A stretch of 64,000 bases of DNA from Saccharomycopsis fibuligera x Saccharomycopsis cf. fibuligera (lineage: Eukaryota > Ascomycota > Saccharomycetes > Ascoideales > Saccharomycopsidaceae): the NCBI GenBank assembly GCA_001936135.1, contig CP012809.1, positions 4,847,353-4,911,352 of the forward strand, read 5' to 3'. Under the pieces are notes generated by a model. That model was given only the letters and a program-made list of their open reading frames with translations. It had not been told where the DNA came from and did not search any database. Made by a program: the position numbers and the translations under genes. This document shows positions 41,334-52,549 of the stretch, piece by piece. How positions within the stretch are numbered: the stretch's first letter is position 1; each line of letters starts with the position of its first letter.

Positions 41334-44300
41334 ATGATGACTCAGTCTGAAGATAATGGTCGCTTCGAAGTAATAGATGGGATATTGGTGGACAAAGTCA
41401 ATGAGTTGGCACTAGACCCAGCAAATAAGACTGTTATGTCCAAAGCTGGCTCCAAGATTACATCCAGTACACTGTTACTTAATTTACGCCAACTAAGAAG
41501 AGAATCGGCCGTGTTTTTTGCAGATATTCAACATGCCAAAGAGTTCACCCGCAAAAGCGAAGTTTTGATCTCGATTAGAGAGAAAAGTGATGGCAATTAC
41601 GTGTACACTAAAAATAAATACACTAATAATGGGTGGATGTTTTTGAAAGCCATTCAGATAACTTTACCCAACAGTCAAAAACTATTCATTGTCCACACTG
41701 TCAACCATGCAGGCTTTCCACCAAAGGTTGATATGCTTGAGTTCAAAGAATTGGGTCCCAGATCAACTAACAGTGCCTACACATTGTTCTTTGGCCCCAG
41801 ATCAATGAATGCTGCCTCCAAGGCTGTATTGAACCTACTGAACGCAAGCTCCCTCAAAGATAAATGTGTAAAAGTAATGCAAGATCTCCACAGAATGGCC
41901 CATTTAGACAATCACCAATACTCGGTGCAAACTTCAAGTATTGCCGGCCTTGAAAGCTCAGTCAGGTTTTTGAAAAAGAGTACTTTAGCCGATCAGGGAA
42001 GATATTGTTTTCATTTTGTTTCAACTCTTGCCAATCACAAAGAGATTAACTGTATTCGTCTTGATCCTCCTGGAAAAATAGCTGCTTTATTAGATCAATT
42101 CCACGCCACTGTTTCAAACCCAAGTGAATTCAAAAAGCTAATAGTCATTCTAGTTAAAGAAGCACCATCTTTTTTCAATGCTGTCTTTGCCGCAAGCTTG
42201 ATGGATCCAACTCACAGTGACCCTGGTCGGTACAGAGAGCATTGGTTATCAAGAAAGATTATTAACAGCATAAAGAACTTGATTAGATTTTGTTTTGCCG
42301 ATGATGACGATTTCGACAGCTATGCATCCGAGGATGGCAAGGTATTCAAATATTTGTCAACTGCTTACTCAAGAATCTCGGCAGAAGAGTCCGTTGTCCG
42401 TGCTTTTGACTGCGTTTTGATCAACTCAACTACAGTCTCTGTGAACAATGCAATCATCTCCTGCCAGCATATACAGCAGAATCTCAACAACCTAAATACC
42501 GAATTTGACAAATGTTTTTCGTCATTGTCAAATTTGCTTCAAAACAAGTTTAGCTTGCAGCATATATTTGATGTTTTTGCTAGTAACTGCTATGAGGAAA
42601 CCTCAGGAAAATCGATTTGTGAGACATTTTACCAGCTACTGTCGTTTCCAGGTCTCTTCTTGAAAATCTGGTGTACCGAGTCTGCAACTATGGCGCTTAA
42701 ATTGATAGACTCGCTCACAGCAATCCTGGCAATATTAGCATACATCGAGATTGGTGCATATCGTTTTTCAGAGATACTAAATCTCCAGTTTGCCGGTCAA
42801 GAACGCAGCATATACTTTTATCCGGCTACAAAGCAACTATACGTTCTGGCTGGGTACAAGAAAACAAAGAAAACATATCCATCCGTACGCTTCTTTTCTT
42901 TAGATACCAGCATGAAGATTGTCGCTTTAATCGTTGCTTTGCGTCCGTTGTACATTAGTTGCCTATTGACTGTTAACCCAACTTTACCCCTGGTTTCACT
43001 TGATGAGGATATCTTCATGGAAAGCGCATTCGATGACAATTTGTCGGACTCCTCGGAAAGCGGAGACGCCGAGCTTAGTATTCTACTGAACACATTCTAC
43101 AAAACGTTTCTTTTCCCAACAAAAAATGGTACACTAGTATCCCGGAAGGTAGCTAGCAATTTGATGAGCTGCTGCGGCTTTAGAATCTTTAGGCAGGTCT
43201 TCTCGGCTTTGAATGAACAGTTAATGGAGGACCTCGATGTGGAAACCAGAGAAACTGTCCGTGGAATACTATCAACAGCCGAAGGACACCACCCTTCAAC
43301 CAAAAATAGTCTTTACGGCTCAACCAACAACCGCGGAAGCCTTTTTGGTGTTCACAGAATGCTCAGTAACCAGTGGTTGCGTCTTATTGGGTATCAAAAG
43401 ATTGTTGAGGAGACGAAGCAGGAAGTCAAAAAACAAAACTTTCCAATTGCAGATGATTTGGACAGCATCAGCTTAGTTAGTGCTGGAAAGCAATTATTTG
43501 GGGATGATTTTGCTTTTCGCAGCGTGTCGCAGTTTCAGGTCACCGTGGACATACTATATGCCACAACAAGCTGCATAGCTGTCAACGCCCCCACGGGTTT
43601 TGGCAAGACGCTCTGCTATCAAATTCCAATCCACTTGTACAAAGATATAGCCACAAACTTTGTTATAACTCCGTACACCGCGCTAAAAGTCGATGTTCTT
43701 AACCGTGTGTCTGCCAGCGTACCATACTCGGACAACCATGCTCAGCTCGCAGGCTACAATACCATAGTTGGAAACTTTGACGTATTCAACAATGCAGAGT
43801 TCTACAATTACCTTGTCAACTTTCCGCAATTCAATCCTTCCAAGTTTTTGAACTTCCTCATCATCGACGAGGCCCATCTATACACGTCGGAAAGAGAATT
43901 CAGAAACTTGCCCAAAGACTTGTCCATTTTGAAAAAGATCTTCAGAAAAATCATCTTTTTGTCGGCAACTATGCCCGAAACAACTTTAATCGAACTACGA
44001 AAAGTATTCAACATTAAATCAAAGGTGACAACCCACAGACTCATAACCGAGGTGCCTACTGCTCACTTTGCATTTTATAAGCAGATTCAAGGAAGTTTAG
44101 ACTCAGCCAAAGATGCAACACTAAGTATAATTGAACAGTCGAAAGATAAAAGGACCATCATCCTATTCTTTAGGTACAAAAACACCATTCCTGAATTTGA
44201 AGAGTTCTTTACCAAAAAGAATATTGACTATACAACGATAACCGGAGATCTTTCGACTGAAGAGAAAAGGACTAGAATTGATCTAGTTAGAGAGAAAGAC

Positions 44301-45620
44301 GCAGCAGAAGAATTCAACTTAATCTTTGCTACTAGTATCTTGACAGTTGGCGTTGATTTCCAAAACTGCTACGAGGTGGTGTTTATCGAACAACTATTTG
44401 ACATTGCCACCACCATACAAGCCATGGGTCGGTGTCGGAAGCGAGGCTCAATATACTTTATGCCGCTACAGAGAAATGCTTGCAAAGAGCTGGATGTGAT
44501 TGCTGTTAATGATTGCATAGTCGGACAAGTTGCGAAATTCTATTGTCTCGAGCATAAATGTAGCGACATGTGCCGCGAAGGGCAGCGAAAAAGGCCTGCA
44601 GAGTTGGAGCCTTGCGAGAGTTTGTCCAGCGAGTGGTCGGACTTGGACGATAGTGGTTATGAAGATGCTCCTACAGTTACGCAGCCGACTGTAAGTGACA
44701 CTATCGAGTCTCGCAAGTCAGAATGGATCGCGAACATCAAGCGCGCGGCGGAAAAAGATTTGTTCTCATGGGCAGAAACAGAGGTACCATATGGCCGTGC
44801 CTTAGCTAATCACTATTCGCTTATATCAAATGCTTACAAGAAGAGAAACTATTGCGGAAAATGTTTCCGGAAATCTTGCCCAATAAAAAAATGCGATTTC
44901 AAACAGATTATTCACTTTTGCTTAACAATGTGCTACAGTCATGGATGCTACCCCGAAGAATACAGCGATGCATGCTCCTACATCGCTGCTGTTATTACGC
45001 AGCAGTTGGGCGACGAGCTACTTACATTCACAATGCTTTATCATACCCAACTAGAAAAACGAAAACCACAAAAGCTACAGAAGGTCACAGGGTGGGAGCC
45101 TCCTTACAGAAAAAATCTTAACAAGGTCTACGATTACTATGTCGGTTATCTCAAAGAAAACCTTCTCGACCCGTTCCATACTGTTGTTTTCAAAAATCTA
45201 CAAATCAAGTGGGACAAAAATATTGTAACTGGCAGGGAAGCAATAAAACAGTCTTTTAACTCCGCAAAGGCAGCTAACGTCCACTTTATGCTATATGACA
45301 ATATTATGGCGGAATATTTAGCAAATGTTAAATGGGCCAAGGGACGTTGCTTTAATTGTTTGATGAACCACTCAATTGGTACTTGTGAGTCTCCGAAAAA
45401 CCAAATACTTTTGTTTATCTATTATATTACAATGGTTGCCGAGGAATTCCATCTGGTTGTTGAGACCATGTTCCCCATACTACTGGATATTAACTGTTTT
45501 GATAAAATGGTGAAAAAGCTCTGCGAGCGATATCACGGAATACCGTTAGCATGTTATGTTTTAGTTTGGTTTTCAGAGTCTGTGTTAGACCTTGAATATG
45601 ACCCTTCGATGGGTGGTTAA
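41334..45620 (+). CDS. ORF1: tyrosine-recombinase-like module fused to a RecQ/DEAH-type helicase
   Basis: 1428 residues, intact. Helicase (about residues 725-1060): motif I APTGFGKT with K758, DEAH at 845-848 (LIIDEAHLYTSE), SAT at 877-879, ITGDLSTEEKR, TSILTVGVDFQNCYEVVFIEQ and motif VI QAMGRCRKRG from Q1029. This is RecQ-like, as in fungal telomere-linked helicases and loosely the Y' helicases. Before it (about 460-665) is a tyrosine-recombinase pattern: R477 in GAYRFSEILNLQF, Lys at 509-513 in GYKKTKK, R617/R620 in FRIFRQVF, H652 in GHHPST, and Y661 nine residues after H652. The C-terminal part has two Cys clusters: C1174, C1177, C1182, C1187 and C1339, C1342, H1346, C1351. An Asp/Ser-rich insert (about 560-575) and an acidic linker (about 1100-1120) are present. 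Residues 1-450 are unrecognised. Helicase assignment is secure; recombinase activity is inferred from motifs. Confidence 0.85.
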   Translation: MMTQSEDNGRFEVIDGILVDKVNELALDPANKTVMSKAGSKITSSTLLLNLRQLRRESAVFFADIQHAKEFTRKSEVLISIREKSDGNYVYTKNKYTNNGWMFLKAIQITLPNSQKLFIVHTVNHAGFPPKVDMLEFKELGPRSTNSAYTLFFGPRSMNAASKAVLNLLNASSLKDKCVKVMQDLHRMAHLDNHQYSVQTSSIAGLESSVRFLKKSTLADQGRYCFHFVSTLANHKEINCIRLDPPGKIAALLDQFHATVSNPSEFKKLIVILVKEAPSFFNAVFAASLMDPTHSDPGRYREHWLSRKIINSIKNLIRFCFADDDDFDSYASEDGKVFKYLSTAYSRISAEESVVRAFDCVLINSTTVSVNNAIISCQHIQQNLNNLNTEFDKCFSSLSNLLQNKFSLQHIFDVFASNCYEETSGKSICETFYQLLSFPGLFLKIWCTESATMALKLIDSLTAILAILAYIEIGAYRFSEILNLQFAGQERSIYFYPATKQLYVLAGYKKTKKTYPSVRFFSLDTSMKIVALIVALRPLYISCLLTVNPTLPLVSLDEDIFMESAFDDNLSDSSESGDAELSILLNTFYKTFLFPTKNGTLVSRKVASNLMSCCGFRIFRQVFSALNEQLMEDLDVETRETVRGILSTAEGHHPSTKNSLYGSTNNRGSLFGVHRMLSNQWLRLIGYQKIVEETKQEVKKQNFPIADDLDSISLVSAGKQLFGDDFAFRSVSQFQVTVDILYATTSCIAVNAPTGFGKTLCYQIPIHLYKDIATNFVITPYTALKVDVLNRVSASVPYSDNHAQLAGYNTIVGNFDVFNNAEFYNYLVNFPQFNPSKFLNFLIIDEAHLYTSEREFRNLPKDLSILKKIFRKIIFLSATMPETTLIELRKVFNIKSKVTTHRLITEVPTAHFAFYKQIQGSLDSAKDATLSIIEQSKDKRTIILFFRYKNTIPEFEEFFTKKNIDYTTITGDLSTEEKRTRIDLVREKDAAEEFNLIFATSILTVGVDFQNCYEVVFIEQLFDIATTIQAMGRCRKRGSIYFMPLQRNACKELDVIAVNDCIVGQVAKFYCLEHKCSDMCREGQRKRPAELEPCESLSSEWSDLDDSGYEDAPTVTQPTVSDTIESRKSEWIANIKRAAEKDLFSWAETEVPYGRALANHYSLISNAYKKRNYCGKCFRKSCPIKKCDFKQIIHFCLTMCYSHGCYPEEYSDACSYIAAVITQQLGDELLTFTMLYHTQLEKRKPQKLQKVTGWEPPYRKNLNKVYDYYVGYLKENLLDPFHTVVFKNLQIKWDKNIVTGREAIKQSFNSAKAANVHFMLYDNIMAEYLANVKWAKGRCFNCLMNHSIGTCESPKNQILLFIYYITMVAEEFHLVVETMFPILLDINCFDKMVKKLCERYHGIPLACYVLVWFSESVLDLEYDPSMGG

Positions 45621-46265
45621 TGTATTTCGGCTCTCTCGGAATTGGTACCATAATTTACGTCAAGGCTTTCGAAACCCTTGTTATTCTTTTTTTTTTTTTT
45701 AACAATTGCTTTTTTTACTTTTTTGTCTTTTTTTTTTTTTGCCTTTTGTTATTTGTTAGTACATTCTCTATAAAAACTTCTATCGTCTTCTAGGACAGGT
45801 AGTGACTTTTAAGTCACAAATGTGTTGAATACCTCCTTAATAAACAGGATCTGTTTGCCAGTAATTCTCGATAATGTCTATAATACTAAGAATAATAATA
45901 ACAATTCTATTGCTGTAGTCGAAACCTTTATTCTGGCAAGCACTCTAGTTATGGTTAGATATTCTATAGTAGCTTTGCTTGTACATGAATAAAACTGCTA
46001 TTGTCCAACTCTTTAGTAGAGCAGCGTTGTATCTTTAGGCATATTTCCTGTTGTAGTATGACTATGTGACTGGCCGTTCTATTATGCTTGCGGTCTGAAA
46101 CTAATGCAGGGCTTTATGCAAAATGGGGTTGTGAATTTGTCTGAGCCGTATGAGTGAGTGTTGTTTGGATGCCTCAGTTGTTCTATAGTAAGTTGAATAG
46201 TGTCTTGTGGTAAGGGCATGCTGCGTGCGACGTTGGTGTGTACTGCAATTATTGTCTGACAAGCC
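45621..46265. other. ORF1 3' region
   Basis: T tracts at about 45688-45700 and 45729-45740 follow the ORF1 stop and fit a terminator. The rest shows no gene. This stretch has no counterpart at the second unit (59851-59929). Confidence 0.5.
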
Positions 46266-49200
46266 ATGTTGCTCAGCGGGCTTTTACTAGAGCATGTTGG
46301 GTTTGGTTTCGTGAGCGGAAAAGCAAGGATCTTGCAGGAAGCAAGGGCGGCGGACACTAGATTTAGCGGTGGACTACACTTACATAGTGCACTCATAGTG
46401 CACTCTCACCCACTCGCACTTTTTTTCTTGTATGCATCGGAGAAACAATGCGTGTGTAAGCATTAGACATGTCTTAAGGATGCACAGAACGAATAACGAC
46501 GTCGCAGGTACTTAGTAGGAAAAACAAGAAGCAATATTTGAGAACACATACAATTGGTGCTTGTTATTTTGGATCGGTATTCTGTAGTCATTAAACTAAT
46601 TTGACACTGGCGTCTTAGAGATCTGGCGATGGTGTAATGAGTATACTTGAGTAAAAGAAACGGTTAAATAGTTGGCTGAGGAAGTGTTAATGTACTAGAG
46701 ATAAATCAGTAGACACTGAGCAAGAGGTAAGCGCATTAACAGTAAGATTAAAACTAAGAAATAAAAAAAAAAAAAAGAAAGTGATTCGAGAGCTAGACTC
46801 ATGTGAAGTAGGTTTTGGCGCATTGTACGTGGGATTGTATTACATATATATTCTTCTTTTTATCTTCTGTAAAATATGATAAGATTATTGTTTAGCTATA
46901 TTGAGAAGGTATTGAATATATGTTGTGTCTTACAATGTTTTCTTTCTTTTCTGTGAATATTTTAGATGTGTGTGCTGATTACACTGTGTGTGTGTGCTGG
47001 TTGCACTGTGTGTGTGCTGGTTACACTGTGGGCACTACGTTTTAGTTTTCCCGTACACTAATCGGATAATTATTGGCATAACATAATATGGCAACATCAT
47101 GATGCTGAAGATTGGACGAAAGGCAGTATAGCACAGTAATAACTAAAAAGTATTATAAAAAGGTGGGTTTTGCTGAAAAATAAAAATGACAGGCGAAGTA
47201 TCGAAAAAAGCGCATATATCACAAGAAGGCAAGAAAGATACGAATTGCTCTCGGGTCAAGCAGTTTTGCACTTTTTACAAAAGATAAACAATAAAAGTGG
47301 TACAATATTGGGGATTCTTGAAGAGGCTAATCTGACACGTTTTCCAAGGAAGGTGAAGCTGCTATAATGGGGCAAACAGTATACTATGTGTAAGTTAAAG
47401 AACAGGAACTAGAGCAATGTTCAAACAATTTTCTAATAATCAAGAAGCATAAGCTAACAAATAAGCGGGACATAGTCAAACTTCTAGTATGATGAAGAAA
47501 AGAAAAGCAAAAAAAAAAAAAAAAATGCACAATAACATGAGTTAGAACAGTATTAAAGCTGTTTCACTGGAGTACAAGTTTCCAGAAAGAGGTGACTTGA
47601 TACAAAGCTCTTATGCAGGCTGGAAGAAAAGAAGCAAACAAGGCAAAGAAAGGAGAGAGCAAGGAGAAGAAAGGATTAATGTGAATAGTATGGCATTGTC
47701 AGACATGGGATTTGGGTAAAGAGATTCAGTAACTAGCTCAAGAGATGGATCACATGAAGTAGTCATTTGGGTGGATATGAAAAGAATAAAACTGCAACAC
47801 AAAGAAGAAGATGTGGGTCAAGATCAAGCACTTTGAGTGAAAAAACAACATAATGCGGAACAATTTTGATGCTGCAGATGAAACGGATGACGCCGTAAAA
47901 GTAGAGCAAGTATGAACGGATTCTGTAAAAAAGCACTTTTCGTCGAATGAAAAAGGATAGGCATAGTATCAGACAAAATTAGATATGGGAAAAAGAACAA
48001 GAAAGATATAAACTGCTTTAGGCAGAGGCTAAATGTAGACTTTGTATAAACAGTAAACTATAAAAGGGATAATATAACTCACTTGTCAAGAAAATAACCG
48101 ATATAGTGGGAAACATGATAAAAAAAATGAGTTAGAGCGATGTTACAGGAAAGACGTCAATGGAAAGATTCGTTTGTGCTAAGCAAAGAGCATAAGCTAG
48201 CAAATAAGCGCGTCAAAAAATAGAAAGATAAAAATAAAAGCACAACGAAATTAGTAAGTAAAAGCAATATTGCAGTTGTGAAACTCGTGTATAAGTTTTA
48301 AGCAGGAAGGAACTTTATGTGGAAAACTTTAAAAAGGCCGAAAAAAGAAAAAAGAAAAATAAAAAGGGAAACATATAGGAAGTTGCATAGACAAAAAGAG
48401 GAGATGCGAGGCTGGCGATAGTAAGATTATGAATAGAGTATGGGAAAGAAAAGATCAGAAATAGTGTTCAAAATATTGAAGTGAACAAAGAGATTTTAAA
48501 GATGATATAATGGTTTTAGGGGAAAGAAAGGAGCGCGAAATAGTATTTCGCATGCTGTGTAAAGGAAGTAACGCAAGAGTAGTAGGAGGATAATGAGTAT
48601 AATATAAGTGAAATAAGTAGGTACATGTGTCATGTTGGGCATAGGGTTGAGTTTACATGATGGAAAACATTGGATATAATGCGATGTTGTTGAGATATTT
48701 CAATGTTGAAAAGTGCAGAGAGTAGAAGATGTGTGATATGTGTTATTTAGGGTGTTGTGATGATGAAAACATTATCGAGAAGTGATAAGTACAAAATAGC
48801 GGCATCAGTATGAAGCGGGCAAACAAATGTACAGAGAGCATAGTTCAAGTCATTATGAGAAGCGTTACTATAGCAATAGTATGCGGAAAAAGAAGTGAAG
48901 CACAGTACGAAGGCTTAGAAGTGGGTCATGGTCAAGCACTCAATAGCATTAGGCAACAAAATAGCATAATGAAGAAAAATCATGATGCTGCATGTGGGAC
49001 GGATCGCAGCGTAAAAGTAAGCAAGGATGAACACGAGCTATAAAAGAGTATGATTTGTATAAAAAAAAAAGAAAAAGTGAAAAAAGAAGGGTTAGTTGTA
49101 GTGAGACAGTAAGATCATGTGTGACAAGAAGACAAGAAGGATTCAAACTGCTTTAAGCTCGAGCGTAGTTTACACTTTCAATAAACAGTAAACGGCAAAA

Positions 49201-50760
49201 CAGGAAAAGGAAAATAATAAATGGAAATTACAAAGACAGCATTTCAGCATAAATATAGTGCTAGAGCTAGCATATATAAAGGCAAGGGTCAAGCTTTAGT
49301 AGTCAATAGTGATAAATATAATAATATCAAAAAAGGCATTTTTAACAATAGTATAGAGACGAACATGGCAGAGAGGTACTAAGTTTTAGGTAACGTGAAA
49401 TGTTAGATACAAGAGATACGAGAAAATAAATAGGAGCTAGAATAATGCACAAGCAAAAAATTCGACAACGAAGATGAATGAATCTATCAGAAGGAAGAGC
49501 GTAAGCTAGCTAATGAGTGGAACAATGTCAGGCTGTCAGTGAGATGAAACAGAAGAGGCAACAAAAAGAAAGAACAGGGGCATTAGAAAAAACAATATTA
49601 CGGCAGTATCAAAAGAGTACAAGTTTCAAGGCGAACGGAAAAAGAGATGGGAAAGCAAAAGCAACAAGAAAAAAGATAGAAAAAGGGACAAAATGAAAAC
49701 GCAAAATGAAAACGCAAAGAGTAGATGCGAGGGTTAAGCGAAGCTTATGAAGACAATACGGGGAAAATAAGCGGAAATATCTCGATATTGCAAGGGTGTA
49801 AGGGAAACAGTAAATATAATACAAGTGAGATGGGAAAAATATTATATTGCTAATACAGCGGTTGCTATAGAACTGAAGCGTAAGAAAAGAAGTATAATAC
49901 AGTTGATATGAAGGTCATAGACGGGTGTTATGTGTAAAGTACTGAGCACAGAATTGGCTTTAGATAATGTGAAACTGGAGATGTTGCTTTTGAGAAATGC
50001 AAAAATAGAGGCTATGTGATAAGCATTATGTAGACTGGTGCGACAAGGAAGATGCTATTTAGTAAAAAATGTCAATTACTGAAATGAGAATATTAGATGC
50101 AAGGAAATAAAAGCGTAGTTAGAAAAATGATTAAGCAAGTAATTCGAAGACGGATATGAACGATTTTGTCAGAAAAAAGAGCGCAAGCTAGCAAATAAGC
50201 GGGTCAAGGTCAGACTGTCAGTGTTAAAAAAAAATTGAAAAAACAACAGTAAAATCACAAACACGCACATTTAAAGAGATTACATTACAGCAGTATCACT
50301 AGAGTACAAGTATGAAGAAAGCAGTGGTTTGAGATAAAAAGTTCAAGGAGAATAAAAGAAAACAGATGCAAGGGCGGTAGGAAGATTAAGGACGGAATAC
50401 AGGGAATATAAGCAGCAATAGTGTGATTGGGTCTGACGTGTGTACGCAAAAGAATGTAATGTTATAAAGTGAAACAAGGGATGTTACACTAGGGTGGTGG
50501 GTGACGTAAAAGATAGAAAACAAGTTTGACATGTTGGATGCTGGGTTGAGTTTATATGTTGTGAAGCATCAGATGGTGTGCAAATGGGTCGGAGGATAAT
50601 AGGTGAATTACGTGGAAGAGAAAAGAAGTAGTAGATAGGTATGTGCACAAAAGGACAGGTTTTAAGGAAGCAGTGATTTGACGTGAAACTGTCAAGGAGA
50701 CTAGACAAACAGAAGCAAAAGCAAAGGCAGCAAATGGCAAATATACAAGAAGTGGCAAAA
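46266..50760 (+). repeat. Purine-rich non-coding repeat field N1, degenerate units of roughly 0.8-1.1 kb
   Basis: No gene. The + strand is strikingly purine-rich. Diverged modules recur: GCTAGCAAATAAGCG-type boxes at about 47453, 48195, 49510 and 50175; GATGCTGC...GTAAAAGTA boxes at about 47868 and 48987; and TATAAACAGTAAA-type boxes near 47270, 48045 and 49178. The start (46268: GCTCAGCGGGCTTTTACTAGAGCATGTTGGG region) aligns with 59930 of the second field, and CCCGTACACTA near 47050 with 60054. Short frames such as 46266-46466 and 47170-47367 lie in this DNA and are not conserved between copies. Confidence 0.75.
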
Positions 50761-50769
50761 TAGAAATAC

Positions 50770-52450
50770 AACGAGGAGATGCAAGGGTGGTAGGAATATT
50801 GTGAATAGAATATGGAGAAAAGAAGCGGCGATAGCGTGTTTTTGCAAGAGCAGAGCGAAGAGAGTAGTAGATATAGTACAAGTGTCAGAAAAAAAGCATT
50901 GTATTAGAAGTGTGTAAAACAAGAAAAGAAAAATACGCAAAAGATGACAAAAGGCAAACGGAGGAAGGAGATACACAAGCAAGTGTGTTGGGAAGACAGG
51001 AAATATGATACAAGCGTCAGAAACAGAGTATAATATTTGTGATATAGCGGTAGTCGGAGGATGGTGAGGAAGATTATGGAATTGAATATGTGGAAGAAAA
51101 GAGCGCAAATAATGATTATGATGTTGAAGAGCAAAAAGATGGAATACAAGCTAATATAACGGTTGTTGGGGAGAGAGAGGAGTGTGGGATAGGATTTTAC
51201 ATGTGTCAGAAGAGAAGTATTATATTTGTAGTACAGTGGATGTGGAAGGGTGGTATGTGTAACGGGTTGGGTACAGGATTGAATTTATATGTTATGAAAT
51301 ACAAGATGGTGTGCAAGGGCGTTGGGCAGATAATAGATAGAGGACAAGAAAGAGAAAAGAAGTGCTATAGAGGCAATACAGTGGTTGTTGGAGGGGTGTG
51401 TATGTGTTAGATGAGAGGAGTGTGGTTGGCACAGGAGGTGTGTGAATTTAAATGATATTGAGCTTGGGGTATTTGGCAAGGGCGGTGTTATGTGGAAGTG
51501 AAGACAATATAATAAAGTGTGAGGCAAAAAAAAAAAAAAAAAAGGAAGTGGTGGTATTATGCGGAGCACAAGCGAAGCTCAAGCGAGATGTAGAAAGTAG
51601 GGGTAAGAAAATGACAAGTTATCAAGCGAGATATTACAGTAGTGTGGTGAGGGAGGAAAGAAAGGCGTTACAGGAATTGAGCACGGGGAAATAGAAGCGA
51701 GCAGTACAAAGGTTTAGAAGTGAGTGAATGAGAAGCAGTAAATAGGAAATACAAGGACGTTAGGAAGAGGGATGTAACAGTAGTGAGTTGAATGTAAGTG
51801 TCAGAGAAAGATGGGGATTGAGGCACGAGATGTAGCGGAGATATAGCAAAGGAGACAGTAGGTGAGGTAGCGTGCGTTTGGCAAAGGGTAATGTAGGCAA
51901 CGGCATGTCAGTTTTTTTTGTTTTTTTGTTGTTGTTGTGTGTTGTTTTGATTGCAATTTTCATTTGAGGATGATGTGAGCGGGCAGTAGTGAACAGGAGT
52001 GGATGGAATGGTTAGAATGATTTATTATACAATTTGAAAAGGGGGATGAGATAAAATAGGATAATGATGAAGATGAAGATGGAGATGAAGGGGGCAAGAG
52101 AATAGAAAGAATATGGGTAGATTGAAAAGGATGTGAGAAAGATAGGATGAAGCAGAGGATGAAGCAGAGTGAAGTGTATGAATGAGGACAAGAAGACAAG
52201 AGAGATAGAAAGGCAGTATGGGTATTGCAGAAAGGTGGTGGAGAGTATAGAAATAGAATTGGAATGAGTGAGTGTGGATGATTAAAAGTAGATAAGTGAA
52301 GAAGAATGGAAGAGGACAGAAGAGGGAAAAGTGAAAGGAGAGAAGAAGGAAATAGGATTGCAAGGGTGGTAAGTTGTTGAAAGAGTAATGAGAATGAGAA
52401 TGAGAATGAGAAAATAGATAGTTGAGAGAGGGAGATTTTAGAAGCAGTGA
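50770..52450 (+). repeat. Long duplicated segment (partner 62040-63650)
   Basis: Collinear with about 62040-63650 over roughly 1.65 kb, including unmistakable stretches such as the TACAAGCTAATATAACGG box (51147 and 62426), the GATGGTGTGCAAGGGCG box (51304 and 62583) and the T-rich GTTGTTGTGTGTTG block (about 51911-51943 and 63187-63213). Differences are mostly one- to few-base indels plus scattered substitutions. GAA/GAT microsatellites occur at 52063-52090. No coding capacity is shared on the + strand. Confidence 0.88.
52386..52412 (+). repeat. (GAGAAT)n microsatellite
   Basis: Four to five GAGAAT units inside the purine-rich field, not preserved in the partner copy at about 63640. Confidence 0.7.
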
Positions 52451-52549
52451 AAGAGATGGAAAGTGAGAAGCAGGAGAGAGGGAAGGTAGTAGGAAAAAAA
52501 AAAGGAAGGGTATTGGAAAGAATAGAAGTAATAGAGAAGTGTATTTTGT

